Part shown: positions 50,188 to 60,238 of the stretch, piece by piece
How the letters are laid out: each line of letters starts with the position of its first letter
Position numbering within the stretch: position 1 is the stretch's first letter
Assembly (NCBI RefSeq): GCF_011764545.1
Contig: NZ_AP022870.1
Span: 2,030,001 to 2,094,000, forward strand
Length of the DNA stretch: 64,000 nt
From: Phytohabitans flavus
GTDB taxonomy: Bacteria; Actinomycetota; Actinomycetes; Mycobacteriales; Micromonosporaceae
Direction of reading: 5' to 3'
The notes under the pieces: model-generated
What the model was told of the DNA's origin: nothing
Database searches by the model: none
What the model saw: only the letters and a program-made list of their open reading frames with translations
Program-made: the position numbers and the translations under genes

Positions 50188-50191
<4 letters not shown>
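49433..50191 (-). CDS. sdhB: succinate dehydrogenase/fumarate reductase iron-sulfur subunit
   Basis: 252 residues. N-terminal 2Fe-2S ferredoxin domain: [16 protein letters not shown] and a following TCQLHM. C-terminal 4Fe-4S/3Fe-4S domain: [15 protein letters not shown] and [18 protein letters not shown]. It passes electrons from the flavoprotein to quinone. GTG 50191 overlaps the sdhA stop. Order in the operon is sdhC-sdhA-sdhB; there is no separate sdhD, as in the single-anchor (type B-like) enzyme of actinobacteria. Confidence 0.95.
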
Positions 50192-52106
<1,915 letters not shown>

Positions 52107-52107
<1 letters not shown>

Positions 52108-52817
52108 CAGCCCACCAACCCAACCATGACGGCGAACGGAACAGACAGGTAACCCGCGCAGAGGCCGACCGAGGCCAGGAGCGCGACCAGCCGGGCGCGC
52201 TGCTCGCCCGCCGCCGTGCGCTGGCCCAGCGTGCGCACCGCGCTGAACAGCCCGTGCCGCAGATGGAACCCCACCGCCAGCACCGCGAGCGTGTAGAAGA
52301 GCGTCACGTACCACCGCTCCGGCGCGAAGTCGGCGACCACGTTCCCGTACGGGTGCGCGCGATCGCCGACCGGGTTCAGGTGGCCGGTGGTCAGGTCCAG
52401 CACGTGGTAGATCGCGAAGAGCAGGATGATCACGCCGCCCCACCGCATGGTGCGGGCCGCGTAGCTGCCTTGGACGGGCCGGCGGTGCGCGTACCCGACA
52501 GGTCGCGCGGCTCGGGCCCGGAGCGCGAGCGCCGTCGCCGCCCACACGTGCGCCACCAGCGCCGCGGTGAGCACGGCCCGCTGGATCCACAGGTACCCAG
52601 AATGGGGTAGTAGTGGCGCGCCGATGGCGCGTAGCCAGTGCGCGTAGTGGTCGAACGAGCCGGCGCCCACGAACACCTTGAGGTTGCCGATCATGTGCGC
52701 CACCAGGAACAGCACCAGCAAGATGCCGCTCACCGCCATGAGCGTCTTCTGCCCGACGGTCGACCGGACCGCACTTACCGTAACCACGTCACCGACGCTA
52801 GGGCCGGACGACTCCAT
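52107..52817 (-). CDS. sdhC: succinate dehydrogenase cytochrome b558-type anchor subunit
   Basis: 236 residues with five spans. It has the SdhC/FrdC b558 layout: [60 protein letters not shown] and a final [19 protein letters not shown]. The His residues in LVAHM, IYHVL and FHLRH are candidate heme ligands. The frame continues upstream past 52817, but that ATG (or a GTG about ten codons on) fits best, since the LysR gene starts at 52867 on the other strand. Confidence 0.9.
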
Positions 52818-52866
52818 TCGTCCAATGCATGATCGACACAGCTCCGATAGCTGTAGGCTATGACGA

Positions 52867-53748
52867 GTGCAGTTCCAGCAGCTTCGGTACTTCGTGGCCG
52901 TCGCCGATGAGCGCCACTTCACACGCGCGGCGGCCGACCTCGGCATGGCGCAGCCCACGCTGAGCAAGCAGATCCACAGCCTGGAGCGCGACATCGGCGC
53001 CCCGCTGTTCGACCGCACCCGCGGCACCGTCACGCTCACCCCGGCCGGCGCCGCGCTGCTGCCGATCGCGCGCCGCATCCTCGCCGACGTCGAGACCGCC
53101 CGCCGCGAGGTGCAGGAGCTGGTCGGGCTCCGCCGCGGCCGGGTGCGGCTCGGCGCCACGCCCAGCCTCTCCACCAGCCTCGTCGCGCGCGTGCTGCCCC
53201 GTTTCCGCGCCGACCACCCCGGCATCGACCTGCATGTGGAGGAGAGCGGCTCGCAGGACCTCGTTCGCCACCTCACCGAAGGCAACCTCGACCTCGCGCT
53301 GGTCATCCTGCCGCCGCACGGCATCGACCCGGCCCTGCGGGCCGAGCCGATCATCCGCGAAGACCTCGTCGTCGCCTCGGCGTCACCCCTCCCAGTGCCC
53401 GCGGGGGGCATGGCCATCGCGGACCTGCGGGACCGACCTCTGGTGATGTTCCGCAGGGGGTACGACCTACGCGACGCCACCCTGGCCGCCTGTCACGCCG
53501 CTGGGTTCGAGCCGGCGTTCGCGGTCGAGGGCGGCGAGATGGACGCGGTACTCAGCTTCGTGGCCGCCGGCCTGGGTGTGGCGGTGGTGCCGAGCATGGT
53601 GCTCGCGGGCCACCCGGGGCTGCACTCCGCACCGCTAGCCCCGCCCGGCATCCAGCGGACCGTCGCGATCGCCGAACGCCGCGAGTCCACACCCACCCAC
53701 GCGGCCGCCGCACTGCGCCACACGATCCTCGGGTACCTGGAAGACTGA
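52867..53748 (+). CDS. LysR-family transcriptional regulator divergent from sdhCAB
   Basis: 293 residues. Winged helix MQFQQLRYFVAVADERHFTR with AAADLGMAQPTLSKQIHSLE, then the LysR substrate-binding fold (RRGRVRLGATPSLSTSLVAR ... LDLALVILPP ... AAGLGVAVVPSMVL). GTG start, with about 50 bp between the two start codons, so it very probably controls sdhCAB and itself from the shared region. The effector is unknown. Confidence 0.88.
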   Translation: MQFQQLRYFVAVADERHFTRAAADLGMAQPTLSKQIHSLERDIGAPLFDRTRGTVTLTPAGAALLPIARRILADVETARREVQELVGLRRGRVRLGATPSLSTSLVARVLPRFRADHPGIDLHVEESGSQDLVRHLTEGNLDLALVILPPHGIDPALRAEPIIREDLVVASASPLPVPAGGMAIADLRDRPLVMFRRGYDLRDATLAACHAAGFEPAFAVEGGEMDAVLSFVAAGLGVAVVPSMVLAGHPGLHSAPLAPPGIQRTVAIAERRESTPTHAAAALRHTILGYLED

Positions 53749-53753
53749 GCGGC

Positions 53754-54119
53754 GTGGAGCACTCCGACGTGTTGAGCTGGGTCGACGCGTACGAGCGGGC
53801 GTGGCGCTCGCCCGGCACCGGCGGCCTCGGCGAGATCTTCAGCAGCGAGGCGAGCTACCTCCAGGGTCCGTACCGGAATCCGGTCGTCGGCCTGCCCGCC
53901 ATCGCGGAGATGTGGGAGACCGAGCGGGCCGGGCCGGACGAGGCGTTCGACATGAGCCGCGAGGTGGTGGCCATCGACGGCGACACAGCGGTGGTACGAG
54001 CCGAGGTGCGCTACGGGCCACCACTCGACCAGCAGTGGCGCGACCTGTGGATCCTGCGCTTCGCGCCCGACGGCCGGTGCAAGTGGTTCGAGGAGTGGCC
54101 GATCGCCCCGGGTCAGTGA
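53754..54119 (+). CDS. SnoaL/NTF2-like protein
   Basis: 121 residues, GTG start 5 bp after the LysR stop, so probably co-transcribed with it. Opening VLSWVDAYERAWRSPGTGGL and later YRNPVVGLPAIAEMWETE with WRDLWILRFAPDGRCKWFEE mark the SnoaL-like cone fold. It is a small-molecule binding or isomerase-type protein of unknown substrate. Confidence 0.78.
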   Translation: MEHSDVLSWVDAYERAWRSPGTGGLGEIFSSEASYLQGPYRNPVVGLPAIAEMWETERAGPDEAFDMSREVVAIDGDTAVVRAEVRYGPPLDQQWRDLWILRFAPDGRCKWFEEWPIAPGQ

Positions 54120-54172
54120 TCCGCACAGGTGACTCACAGTCACTTCACAGCCCGTAGCGCTACCGTCGCGGC

Positions 54173-54544
54173 ATGGATGAGAGCAGGGCCCAACGGGTCG
54201 TCGACGCGCTCCGCGACCGCGGCGTGCCGGCGCACTTGGAGCGGGCGGGCGTCGCGCAGTACGGCGTACGGGTCGCGCTGCGTGACGGGCGGCAGGCTAT
54301 GTGGGACACGGACGGCACCGCGGGCCTGGAGGCCCAGGTGATGCGTAATGGCGTGCTGGTCGGGTTCGTCCCGCATATCGAGGGCTCGGAAAACTTCGAC
54401 GAGCACCAGGTCATCGACACGATCGCGCGCACCGACTACGACCAGCCGATCGCGCGGCAGCGCGCCACCGCCCCACCCACCGCGCCGCCCCTGCCCCGCG
54501 AGGGCGGCTTCTTCCGCCGCTTCAGGCAGGGCTTCCGCGAGTAG
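54173..54544 (+). CDS. small conserved hypothetical protein
   Basis: 123 residues, soluble. AQRVVDALRDRGVPAHLERA then VRVALRDGRQAMWDTDGTAG and FVPHIEGSENFDEHQVIDTI suggest a compact alpha/beta domain. A Pro-rich linker and a basic amphipathic end (FFRRFRQGFRE) could touch a membrane. Codon use is typical of the genome. No family recognised. Confidence 0.62.
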   Translation: MDESRAQRVVDALRDRGVPAHLERAGVAQYGVRVALRDGRQAMWDTDGTAGLEAQVMRNGVLVGFVPHIEGSENFDEHQVIDTIARTDYDQPIARQRATAPPTAPPLPREGGFFRRFRQGFRE

Positions 54545-54630
54545 CCCGAGACCCCTCGAACGCGCTGCCCGCCGTGGGAGTCAGCCACCCGAGAATTGGC
54601 ATGTATTCGCCTTGGTGCCAGTGCGGCCGA

Positions 54631-55017
54631 TTACCAGGGTTCGTCGCCCAATACGGACTTGCATGCGTCCCAGAGGCCTTGCTGTGCGGCGGACAATGCC
54701 TCGCGCTCGCCGGGCTCATCCGGAGTGGCGGCGACGGCGGTCGCGGCCCGGAAGAGACTGTCACCCGCGTCGAAGATGGCTTTGTGGTTCGCAGTCTTCG
54801 CCAGCGAACCGAGCATCTGGCCGTTGCCCGCGCTCCAGTCGCCTTCCTTGAGCATCTGGGCGGCGGCGCGGCAGGCATCCATGCCGAACCGGTTGAGAGC
54901 CGCCGATGGGCTCGGCGTGGGAGTTGGAGCCTCGGCGCTGGGATCCTGGTCACCGCCGCAGCCGGCGACGGTCAGGACGAGAAGCACGCACGCCACGAGG
55001 GCACGGTCGCGAGGCAC
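54631..55017 (-). CDS. small lipoprotein of unknown function
   Basis: 128 residues. The lipobox LTVAGC gives a lipidated Cys near residue 20, followed by GGDQDPSAEAPTPTPSPSAA as a wall-spanning linker. The mature part is helical with FGMDACRAAAQMLKEGD and QQGLWDACKSVLGDE, and two conserved-looking Cys that may pair. Outer face of the membrane. Nothing like it elsewhere in the window. Confidence 0.72.
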   Translation of the reverse strand: MPRDRALVACVLLVLTVAGCGGDQDPSAEAPTPTPSPSAALNRFGMDACRAAAQMLKEGDWSAGNGQMLGSLAKTANHKAIFDAGDSLFRAATAVAATPDEPGEREALSAAQQGLWDACKSVLGDEPW

Positions 55018-55123
55018 GGCGGGATACTACTGCCCCCATACCTCCCCACTGCCGGCCCCTTGCCGCCGGCTGCGCGAGCAGATCCGCAAGGACGCCAGAT
55101 CTAGATAGACGAGCACCGACCGG

Positions 55124-56377
55124 TCACGTCCGGGGGTGGTAAGGGTTTCGACGTGGTCGCTGCCGTGGATCAACGTAGTCGGGTGGGATGAACTCCGGCC
55201 TGCTGTCCTCGACGCAAAGCCGAATGGTCCAGTGTCCTCGGTGGATGATGCGGTGGTGGTAGCCGCACAGCAGCACGCTGTTTTCCAGGCTGGTAGGTCC
55301 GCCGTCGGCCCATGATTGGATGTGGTGCCCGTCGCACCAGCGTGGTGGTCGGTCACAGCCTGGGAAGGCGCATCCTCGGTCGCGTAGCTCCAGTGCCTGC
55401 CGTAGCGATCCGGTGATGAGGCGCCGGGTGCGGCCTAGGTCTAGGACCTGTCCGTCGCCGTCGAGCACCGCCGGGATCAGCTGCGCGTCGCAGGCGAGCT
55501 GGCGGACTTGGGTGGGGCTGAGCCGCCCACCGGTGTCCAGCATCCCGACGCCGAACTGCTGCTCGAGCAGTTCGAATGGCACGGTGACCATCACGTGTGG
55601 CCGCTGTCCGCCGTTGTCCGGCAGTTGCTCGGTGCGGGTGGCCAGGTCGCACACCTCGACCAGGGCGTCCGCGCGGCGCTGTCCGGGGGTGCGCGGCTCG
55701 TCGTCGTGGCGGGGCGCGCAGAGCGGGTCGAGGGCGGCGTTGACGGTGGCGGCGCCGGCCTCATCGAGCCAGCCGGTGACCCGGACGCGTCCGTCGCCGA
55801 GGCGGGTGAGCTGGAACGCGCGGGTCTGCCAGGCGCGGGCTTCCTGCCGCTGCAATGCAGCAGCGTCGCGGGCGTCGGCGATCTCGGGAGCGACGTGGGC
55901 GAGGATCCGTTCGCCGGCTTTGCGCAGGATGGTGGGCTCGAACTGCTCGGCCTGACCGATCAGCACCGCCTCGGCCTCATCAACCACATCAGCGCCGAGG
56001 TCGGCGGGAAGATCCCGGACCGCAGTAGCGATGACCGTGGCCTGCTCAGCGTTGACCACACCCGCAACCAGAGCGGTATCGAGAGCGGCCCGCTCGTCAA
56101 CCGCTCTCGCCAGGTCGGCCAGCCGCTTCGCGGCGTGGATGCTGATCCGGTGCCGCTCCCGCAACCACACCGCCGTGCTGGAGGCGTGTTGCGCGATGGG
56201 TAGGCCGCGTCCGTCGATTTCCCGGATCAGATGTAGTTGTGCTGCGGTGAGTGTTTGCAGGGCCTGATGGACGGCGTCCAGGGAATTGACAAGCTCGTCA
56301 TCGCCCAGGGTCCAGACCGAGGCGCCAGCGCATTTGCCGACTACCTCGCTGAGCTGCTCTAACGCCTCCCTGGCCAC
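55124..56377 (-). CDS. DUF222 / HNH endonuclease family protein (13E12-like)
   Basis: 417 residues. The N-terminal DUF222 helical region (about 1-280): LTAAQLHLIREIDGRGLPIA, STAVWLRERHRISIHAAKRL, TLVAGVVNAEQATVIATAV-type helices. C-terminal HNH nuclease: CAFPGCDRPPRWCDGHHIQS with LLCGYHHRIIHRG, zinc-binding and catalytic His present. Genomes of this group carry dozens of paralogues; they are thought to be mobile, but the target is unknown. ATG at 56377. Confidence 0.9.
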   Translation of the reverse strand: MAREALEQLSEVVGKCAGASVWTLGDDELVNSLDAVHQALQTLTAAQLHLIREIDGRGLPIAQHASSTAVWLRERHRISIHAAKRLADLARAVDERAALDTALVAGVVNAEQATVIATAVRDLPADLGADVVDEAEAVLIGQAEQFEPTILRKAGERILAHVAPEIADARDAAALQRQEARAWQTRAFQLTRLGDGRVRVTGWLDEAGAATVNAALDPLCAPRHDDEPRTPGQRRADALVEVCDLATRTEQLPDNGGQRPHVMVTVPFELLEQQFGVGMLDTGGRLSPTQVRQLACDAQLIPAVLDGDGQVLDLGRTRRLITGSLRQALELRDRGCAFPGCDRPPRWCDGHHIQSWADGGPTSLENSVLLCGYHHRIIHRGHWTIRLCVEDSRPEFIPPDYVDPRQRPRRNPYHPRT

Positions 56378-57202
56378 CCGTTAATTGTCTCGCATTAACT
56401 CCAAGACCACCAGTTATATTCGTCGATCTAGGGATATTCGAATTCCAATATTGCGAGGAATGAGAAAGCGCCAAGGAACCTGATATACCGGAGACCCCGT
56501 GGCCACCTGGCGGCGGCGACGGGCGGTGCGATCTGGCGACAGGTAGTGGGTGGTGCTGGAGCTTTTGCTGCCGAAGGGTCAGAAGCCAGGCTGACCACCG
56601 AAATGTGGGCAGGGCCGCAAGCCGTGCGGAGCCCCAGAGCCGACCGGGCGCCACCTGCGCCAGCGGTGGACGGGCCATCTTTTCTTGCGATTGAGGGCCG
56701 GATCAGGCCGAGTGGATCACCGGCCGTCCTTGCGCGCCGTCAGCCGCCTCCGGAGGCTGCCGACCTGGCGATGCCGCCGCCGCGCCCGCCAATGGGATCA
56801 CCGACCGTCGTGAGCCACGGGCCCGCCGGCTCGATCGGCACCTTCCTTCATCCTTCGTCCAGACCGGCGGCGCGGCGGACCAGACGCAGCCGGTACCGGC
56901 GGCGTGGCGGTTCGCGACACGGAGCTGTGGCGGCGGACCAGGCGCCGTCGGTACCGACGGCGTGGTGGTCTGCGGCCCAGGGCTGCGGCCGCGGACCAGA
57001 GGCCGTCGATACCGGGGGCGTGGCGGTCTGCGGGCCGGGGCTGTGGCGGTGGACCAGGCGCCGTCGATGGCGGACCGACCGGCGAGCGCCAGATTCGCGC
57101 AATGAATGCGCGTCACGGTGTTGCGGTGTGCGGCTCGCCAGCGATGACCCATAGAGCGACGCGGAGATTCCCGGCGGTCCACAAAGGACCGGAGGAGGGC
57201 AG
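56378..57202. other. gene-free upstream region with 58-bp tandem repeats
   Basis: No gene is supported in this 825 bp. AT-richer DNA lies at 56380-56460 beside the HNH gene start. Four 58-bp tandem units (56877-57090) occupy its last third. Frames open across the repeats shift register each unit (58 is not a multiple of three), so they are not coding. Confidence 0.6.
56877..57090 (+). repeat. four tandem 58-bp repeats with central GGTACC palindromes
   Basis: GGACCAG marks each unit at 56877, 56935, 56993 and 57051, exactly 58 bp apart. Unit 2 contains the perfect 18-mer GCCGTCGGTACCGACGGC (56944-56961). Unit 1 has GCCGGTACCGGC (56889-56900), centred 58 bp earlier. Units 3 and 4 keep the left half (GCCGTCGAT). 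They end about 110 bp before the LuxR-type gene. Confidence 0.8.
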
Positions 57203-57901
57203 ATGAACCTTTCCACCACCCCATCTGGGGCGCTCGCGCTGCGCGGTACAGGCGGAAGCGGGTTCAGCGGGCACCAGAGATCGGAGAACACCCTCGTGAT
57301 CCGCATCATGGTCGTCGAGGAGATGGGGCTGTTGCGGAGCGCCCTGCGCACCGTGCTGTCGAGCGAAGGCGACCTGGAGGTGGTGGCCGAGATCGGCGAC
57401 CGGGCGGAGATCCTGTCGGTCGCCGGGCGGGAGCGGCCGGACGTGGTCGTGGTGAACGTGGATCTGACCGCCGCGGACACCCGGGGTGTGCTCACCCGGC
57501 TGCGGGAGCGGCTGCCGTCGGTGGCGGTCCTGGCGTTGAGCGCCCGCTGGACCGCGGACTCGCTGCGCCGGGCCCTCGCGGCGGGCGCGCTCGGGTTGGC
57601 CGGTACCGACGTGACGCCGGCCCAGTTCGTGCGGATCGTGCGGTCGGTCGCGAGCGGCCACCGGGTGATCGACCCGGTCGTGGCGGCGGCGGTGCTCAAC
57701 CCGCCGCCGAACCCGCTGACCACCCGCGAGCGGGAGATCCTCCGCGCGGCCGCGGAGGGCCTCCCGCCCAAAGAGATCGCCAACCGCCTCTACCTGGCCC
57801 ACGGCACAGTGCGCAACCGGATGTCCGCGATCCTCCGGAAGACCGGCGCCCGCAACCGCCTCGAAGCGATCCGCCGAGCCCAGGAACGCGGCTGGCTATG
57901 A
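57203..57901 (+). CDS. LuxR/NarL-type regulator with degenerate receiver
   Basis: 232 residues. Receiver-like domain (about 33-150) without the phosphorylation chemistry: Asn85 replaces the phospho-accepting Asp (VVVVNVDLT). The switch Lys is lost (GALGLAGTD where GxxGYLLK is usual). The acidic pair is Glu-Glu. The C-terminal LuxR helix-turn-helix is normal (LTTREREILRAAAEGLPPKE, LAHGTVRNRMSAILRKTGAR). It should bind DNA independently of phosphate, perhaps under control of a ligand or partner. ATG 57203 has GGAGGAGGG upstream; GTG 57296 would drop an unstructured extension. The tandem repeat array lies directly upstream. Confidence 0.84.
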   Translation: MNLSTTPSGALALRGTGGSGFSGHQRSENTLVIRIMVVEEMGLLRSALRTVLSSEGDLEVVAEIGDRAEILSVAGRERPDVVVVNVDLTAADTRGVLTRLRERLPSVAVLALSARWTADSLRRALAAGALGLAGTDVTPAQFVRIVRSVASGHRVIDPVVAAAVLNPPPNPLTTREREILRAAAEGLPPKEIANRLYLAHGTVRNRMSAILRKTGARNRLEAIRRAQERGWL

Positions 57902-57909
57902 AGACATGG

Positions 57910-58785
57910 CTACGAGAGATGGGCGAGGCGCGCCAGCCCCTCCGCCACCGAGTCGGCGAGCGGGGTCGTCGGGCGGCCGATCAGGCGGCTCAGGTCGCCG
58001 GTCTCCACGAGCAGCTTGCCCTCCTTCAGCGACACGTCGGAGCCGGCCAGCACGTGGGCGTACCCGTCCGGCAGCCCCACCGCGATCAGCGCCTGCGCGT
58101 ACTCCTCCTGGGGCAGGTCGCGGTACACGACCTCACGGCCGCTCTGCCGCGCCACCTCCGCGGCCAGCTCGGTGAGCGTGAACGGCTGGTCGCCACCCAG
58201 CTCGTACACCTTGTTGTCGTGCCCCTCGCCCCGGAGGACGGCGGCCGCCGCGGCGGCGAAGTCGGCGCGCGGCGCGGCCGAGACCTTGCCGTCGCCGGCC
58301 GCACCGAGGATCGCGCCGTACTGGAGGGCGGAGGCGAGGTTGTCGGTGTAGTTCTCGACGTACCAGCTGTTGCGCAGGAACGTGAACGGCACCCCGCTGA
58401 CGCGGATGACCTCCTCGGTCGCCTTGTGCTCGGGCGCGATGGGCAGGTCGGTGGTGTCCGCGTAGGGCGCGCTCGTGTACGCGATCAGCGACACGCCGGC
58501 CGCCACCGCCGCGTTCACCGCGTTGGTGTGCTGCGCGACGCGCACGCCGACCTCGCTGCCCGAGATGAGCAGCAGCCGGTCGACCCCGGCGAACGCCTCG
58601 GCGAGCGTCTCGGGCTTGTCGTAGTCGGCCTCGCGCACCCGCACGCCCAGCGAGGCCAGGTCGGCGACCTTCTCGGGGCTGCGCACGGCCGCGACGATCT
58701 CGCCGGCCGGGACACCCCGGTCGAGCAGGGCGCGGATGACGAGCCGGCCCAGTTGGCCACTGGCGCCGGTGACGGCAACGGTCAT
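57910..58785 (-). CDS. NmrA/QorB-type NAD(P)H:quinone oxidoreductase
   Basis: 291 residues. N-terminal NAD(P)-binding VAVTGASGQLGRLVIRALLD, then AAVRSPEKVADLASLGVRVR, LLLISGSEVGVRVAQHTNAV and SLIAYTSAPYADTTDLPIAP, the QorB (YtfG) pattern. It should reduce quinones or similar electrophiles at the expense of NAD(P)H. Divergent from the HxlR gene at 58859 with about 70 bp between, the standard QorR-Qor arrangement. Confidence 0.88.
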   Translation of the reverse strand: MTVAVTGASGQLGRLVIRALLDRGVPAGEIVAAVRSPEKVADLASLGVRVREADYDKPETLAEAFAGVDRLLLISGSEVGVRVAQHTNAVNAAVAAGVSLIAYTSAPYADTTDLPIAPEHKATEEVIRVSGVPFTFLRNSWYVENYTDNLASALQYGAILGAAGDGKVSAAPRADFAAAAAAVLRGEGHDNKVYELGGDQPFTLTELAAEVARQSGREVVYRDLPQEEYAQALIAVGLPDGYAHVLAGSDVSLKEGKLLVETGDLSRLIGRPTTPLADSVAEGLARLAHLS

Positions 58786-58858
58786 TGGAAAGACCCCACT
58801 AACTGTTGGAGAGCACTAACCAGAAGAGAGTACCCCAACATCGGGTAGTCTGGTTGGC

Positions 58859-59239
58859 ATGCCAGAAGAGGCCATGGAGGATCTCGTCGCAGACGTGTTC
58901 GCGCGCGCCTGCACCTCCCGCCTCGTCCTGGAAAACGTGGCCGGCAAGTGGGGCATCCTCGCCCTCGCCGCGCTCTCCGAGGGCGCCTACCGGTTCAACG
59001 CGTTGCGCCGCCGGGTCGACGGGATCAGCGAGAAGATGCTCGCCCAGACCCTCCAGGCGCTGGAGCGCGACGGCCTCGTCAAGCGCGACGTGCAGGCCAC
59101 GATCCCGCCGCGCGTGGAGTACTCGCTGACCACGAGCGGCCAGCGGGTCGCCACGAAGCTGATCGAGCTGATCGAGCTGGTCGAGGGCGAGATGCCCGAA
59201 GTGCGCAAGGCCCAGGCGGAGTACGACGGCAGCCGCTAG
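58859..59239 (+). CDS. HxlR-family regulator of the divergent quinone reductase
   Basis: 126 residues. ARACTSRLVLENVAGKWGIL carries the single conserved Cys (about residue 18) used by quinone- and diamide-sensing YodB/QorR-type proteins. The winged helix follows (RFNALRRRVDGISEKMLAQT, VQATIPPRVEYSLTTSG). The intergenic 58786-58858 has two CACTAAC direct repeats (58798, 58814) and a CCCcaacatcGGG dyad near the start codons, likely binding sites. Confidence 0.88.
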   Translation: MPEEAMEDLVADVFARACTSRLVLENVAGKWGILALAALSEGAYRFNALRRRVDGISEKMLAQTLQALERDGLVKRDVQATIPPRVEYSLTTSGQRVATKLIELIELVEGEMPEVRKAQAEYDGSR

Positions 59240-59412
59240 AGACCCTTCCGGGTCAAGGTCGGCACGTCCTTTCTACGCCCCCGGGGCATCCGGAGAGATG
59301 GATATTTCTCCCCGGTCCGCGTCAGTCGCTGACCGTATGCTCCCGCGGGCACCGCGCAGGTCAGCGGCTCGCTGGCGCTGACGCGCTCGGGCGACCACGG
59401 CAGCGGCAGTCC

Positions 59413-60171
59413 CTAACGACGCTCGATGAGCGCGGCGACCCCGTCCAGCAGCCGCGCCAGGCCGAACTCGAACGCGCGCGCCGGATCGAGCGGCGCGCTG
59501 TACTCCTGGCCGGCCGCCGCGCCGACCCGGGTAGCCACCGGGAAGCGATCGGCGTCGTAGACCTTCTCCAGCAGCGGTGACAGCTCGGCCCACCACTCGT
59601 CGTCGGTCTTGCCGCTGTCGACGGGGAGCGTGGCGGCGGCGAGTGCGCCCCGTACCGCGCCGTGCACGTAGTCGCCGACCATCTGAACGACAAGGTCCAT
59701 CTCGACGTCCGTGAGGCCGGTGCCGTCGACGGCCCGCAGCTCGTAGTCGTACCGGGCGATGAGGTTGGGGCCGAGCACCGGGCGGTTCGTCGCGAGGTGC
59801 AGCAGCCACGGGTGGCGCAGGTAGAGCGCCCAGGCCTCGCGGGCGACGAGCTCGAGCCGGGGCCGCCACCCGCCCGGTACGTCGTCGGGCTTGGCGGTCT
59901 CGGCGCAGACCCGGTCGAGCATGAGGTCGAGCAGCTCCGCCTTGCCGGGCACATACGTATACAGCGACATCGCGGTCACCCCGAGCCGCTCGGCGACCCG
60001 GCGCATGGAGACCGCGGCCAGCCCTTCAGCGTCCGCGATCGCGGTCGCCGCCGCCACGATCTGCTCGACGGAGAGGCGGGGCTTGGGGCCTCGGCGGGTC
60101 CGTTCCGGGGCGCCCCAAAGCAGCTCCATGATCCGCTTCGGGTCGCTCCCGCCGCTGTACTCGGTGGTCAC
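59413..60171 (-). CDS. TetR/AcrR regulator divergent from a DrrAB-type exporter
   Basis: 252 residues, GTG start. N-terminal HTH: LSVEQIVAAATAIADAEGLA, AVSMRRVAERLGVTAMSLYT, YVPGKAELLDLMLD. The C-terminal ligand domain has helices such as AWALYLRHPWLLHLATNRP and ARAFEFGLARLLDGVAALIE, typical of TetR_C_1-like proteins. It lies back to back with the ABC genes, and two near-identical operator-like sequences fill the gap, so it almost certainly represses the exporter. Confidence 0.9.
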   Translation of the reverse strand: MTTEYSGGSDPKRIMELLWGAPERTRRGPKPRLSVEQIVAAATAIADAEGLAAVSMRRVAERLGVTAMSLYTYVPGKAELLDLMLDRVCAETAKPDDVPGGWRPRLELVAREAWALYLRHPWLLHLATNRPVLGPNLIARYDYELRAVDGTGLTDVEMDLVVQMVGDYVHGAVRGALAAATLPVDSGKTDDEWWAELSPLLEKVYDADRFPVATRVGAAAGQEYSAPLDPARAFEFGLARLLDGVAALIERR

Positions 60172-60224
60172 TCTGTACAGCGTAGAGCTATACTCCCGGC
60201 GCGCCTATTCTGTACGGCGTAGAG
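60171..60224. promoter_or_regulatory. paired TetR operator sites
   Basis: CTCTGTACAGCGTAGAG (60171-60187) and TTCTGTACGGCGTAGAG (60208-60224) are direct repeats 37 bp apart with partial dyad symmetry (CTCTgTAC / GcGTAGAG). The first touches the TetR start codon. The second lies 15 bp before the exporter ATG and covers its likely promoter. Confidence 0.65.
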
Positions 60225-60238
60225 AGTTAGGGGATGTC

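Noticed and set aside
56877..57090. CRISPR array
   Set aside because: The 58-bp units are continuous tandem repeats without variable spacers and no cas gene is nearby.
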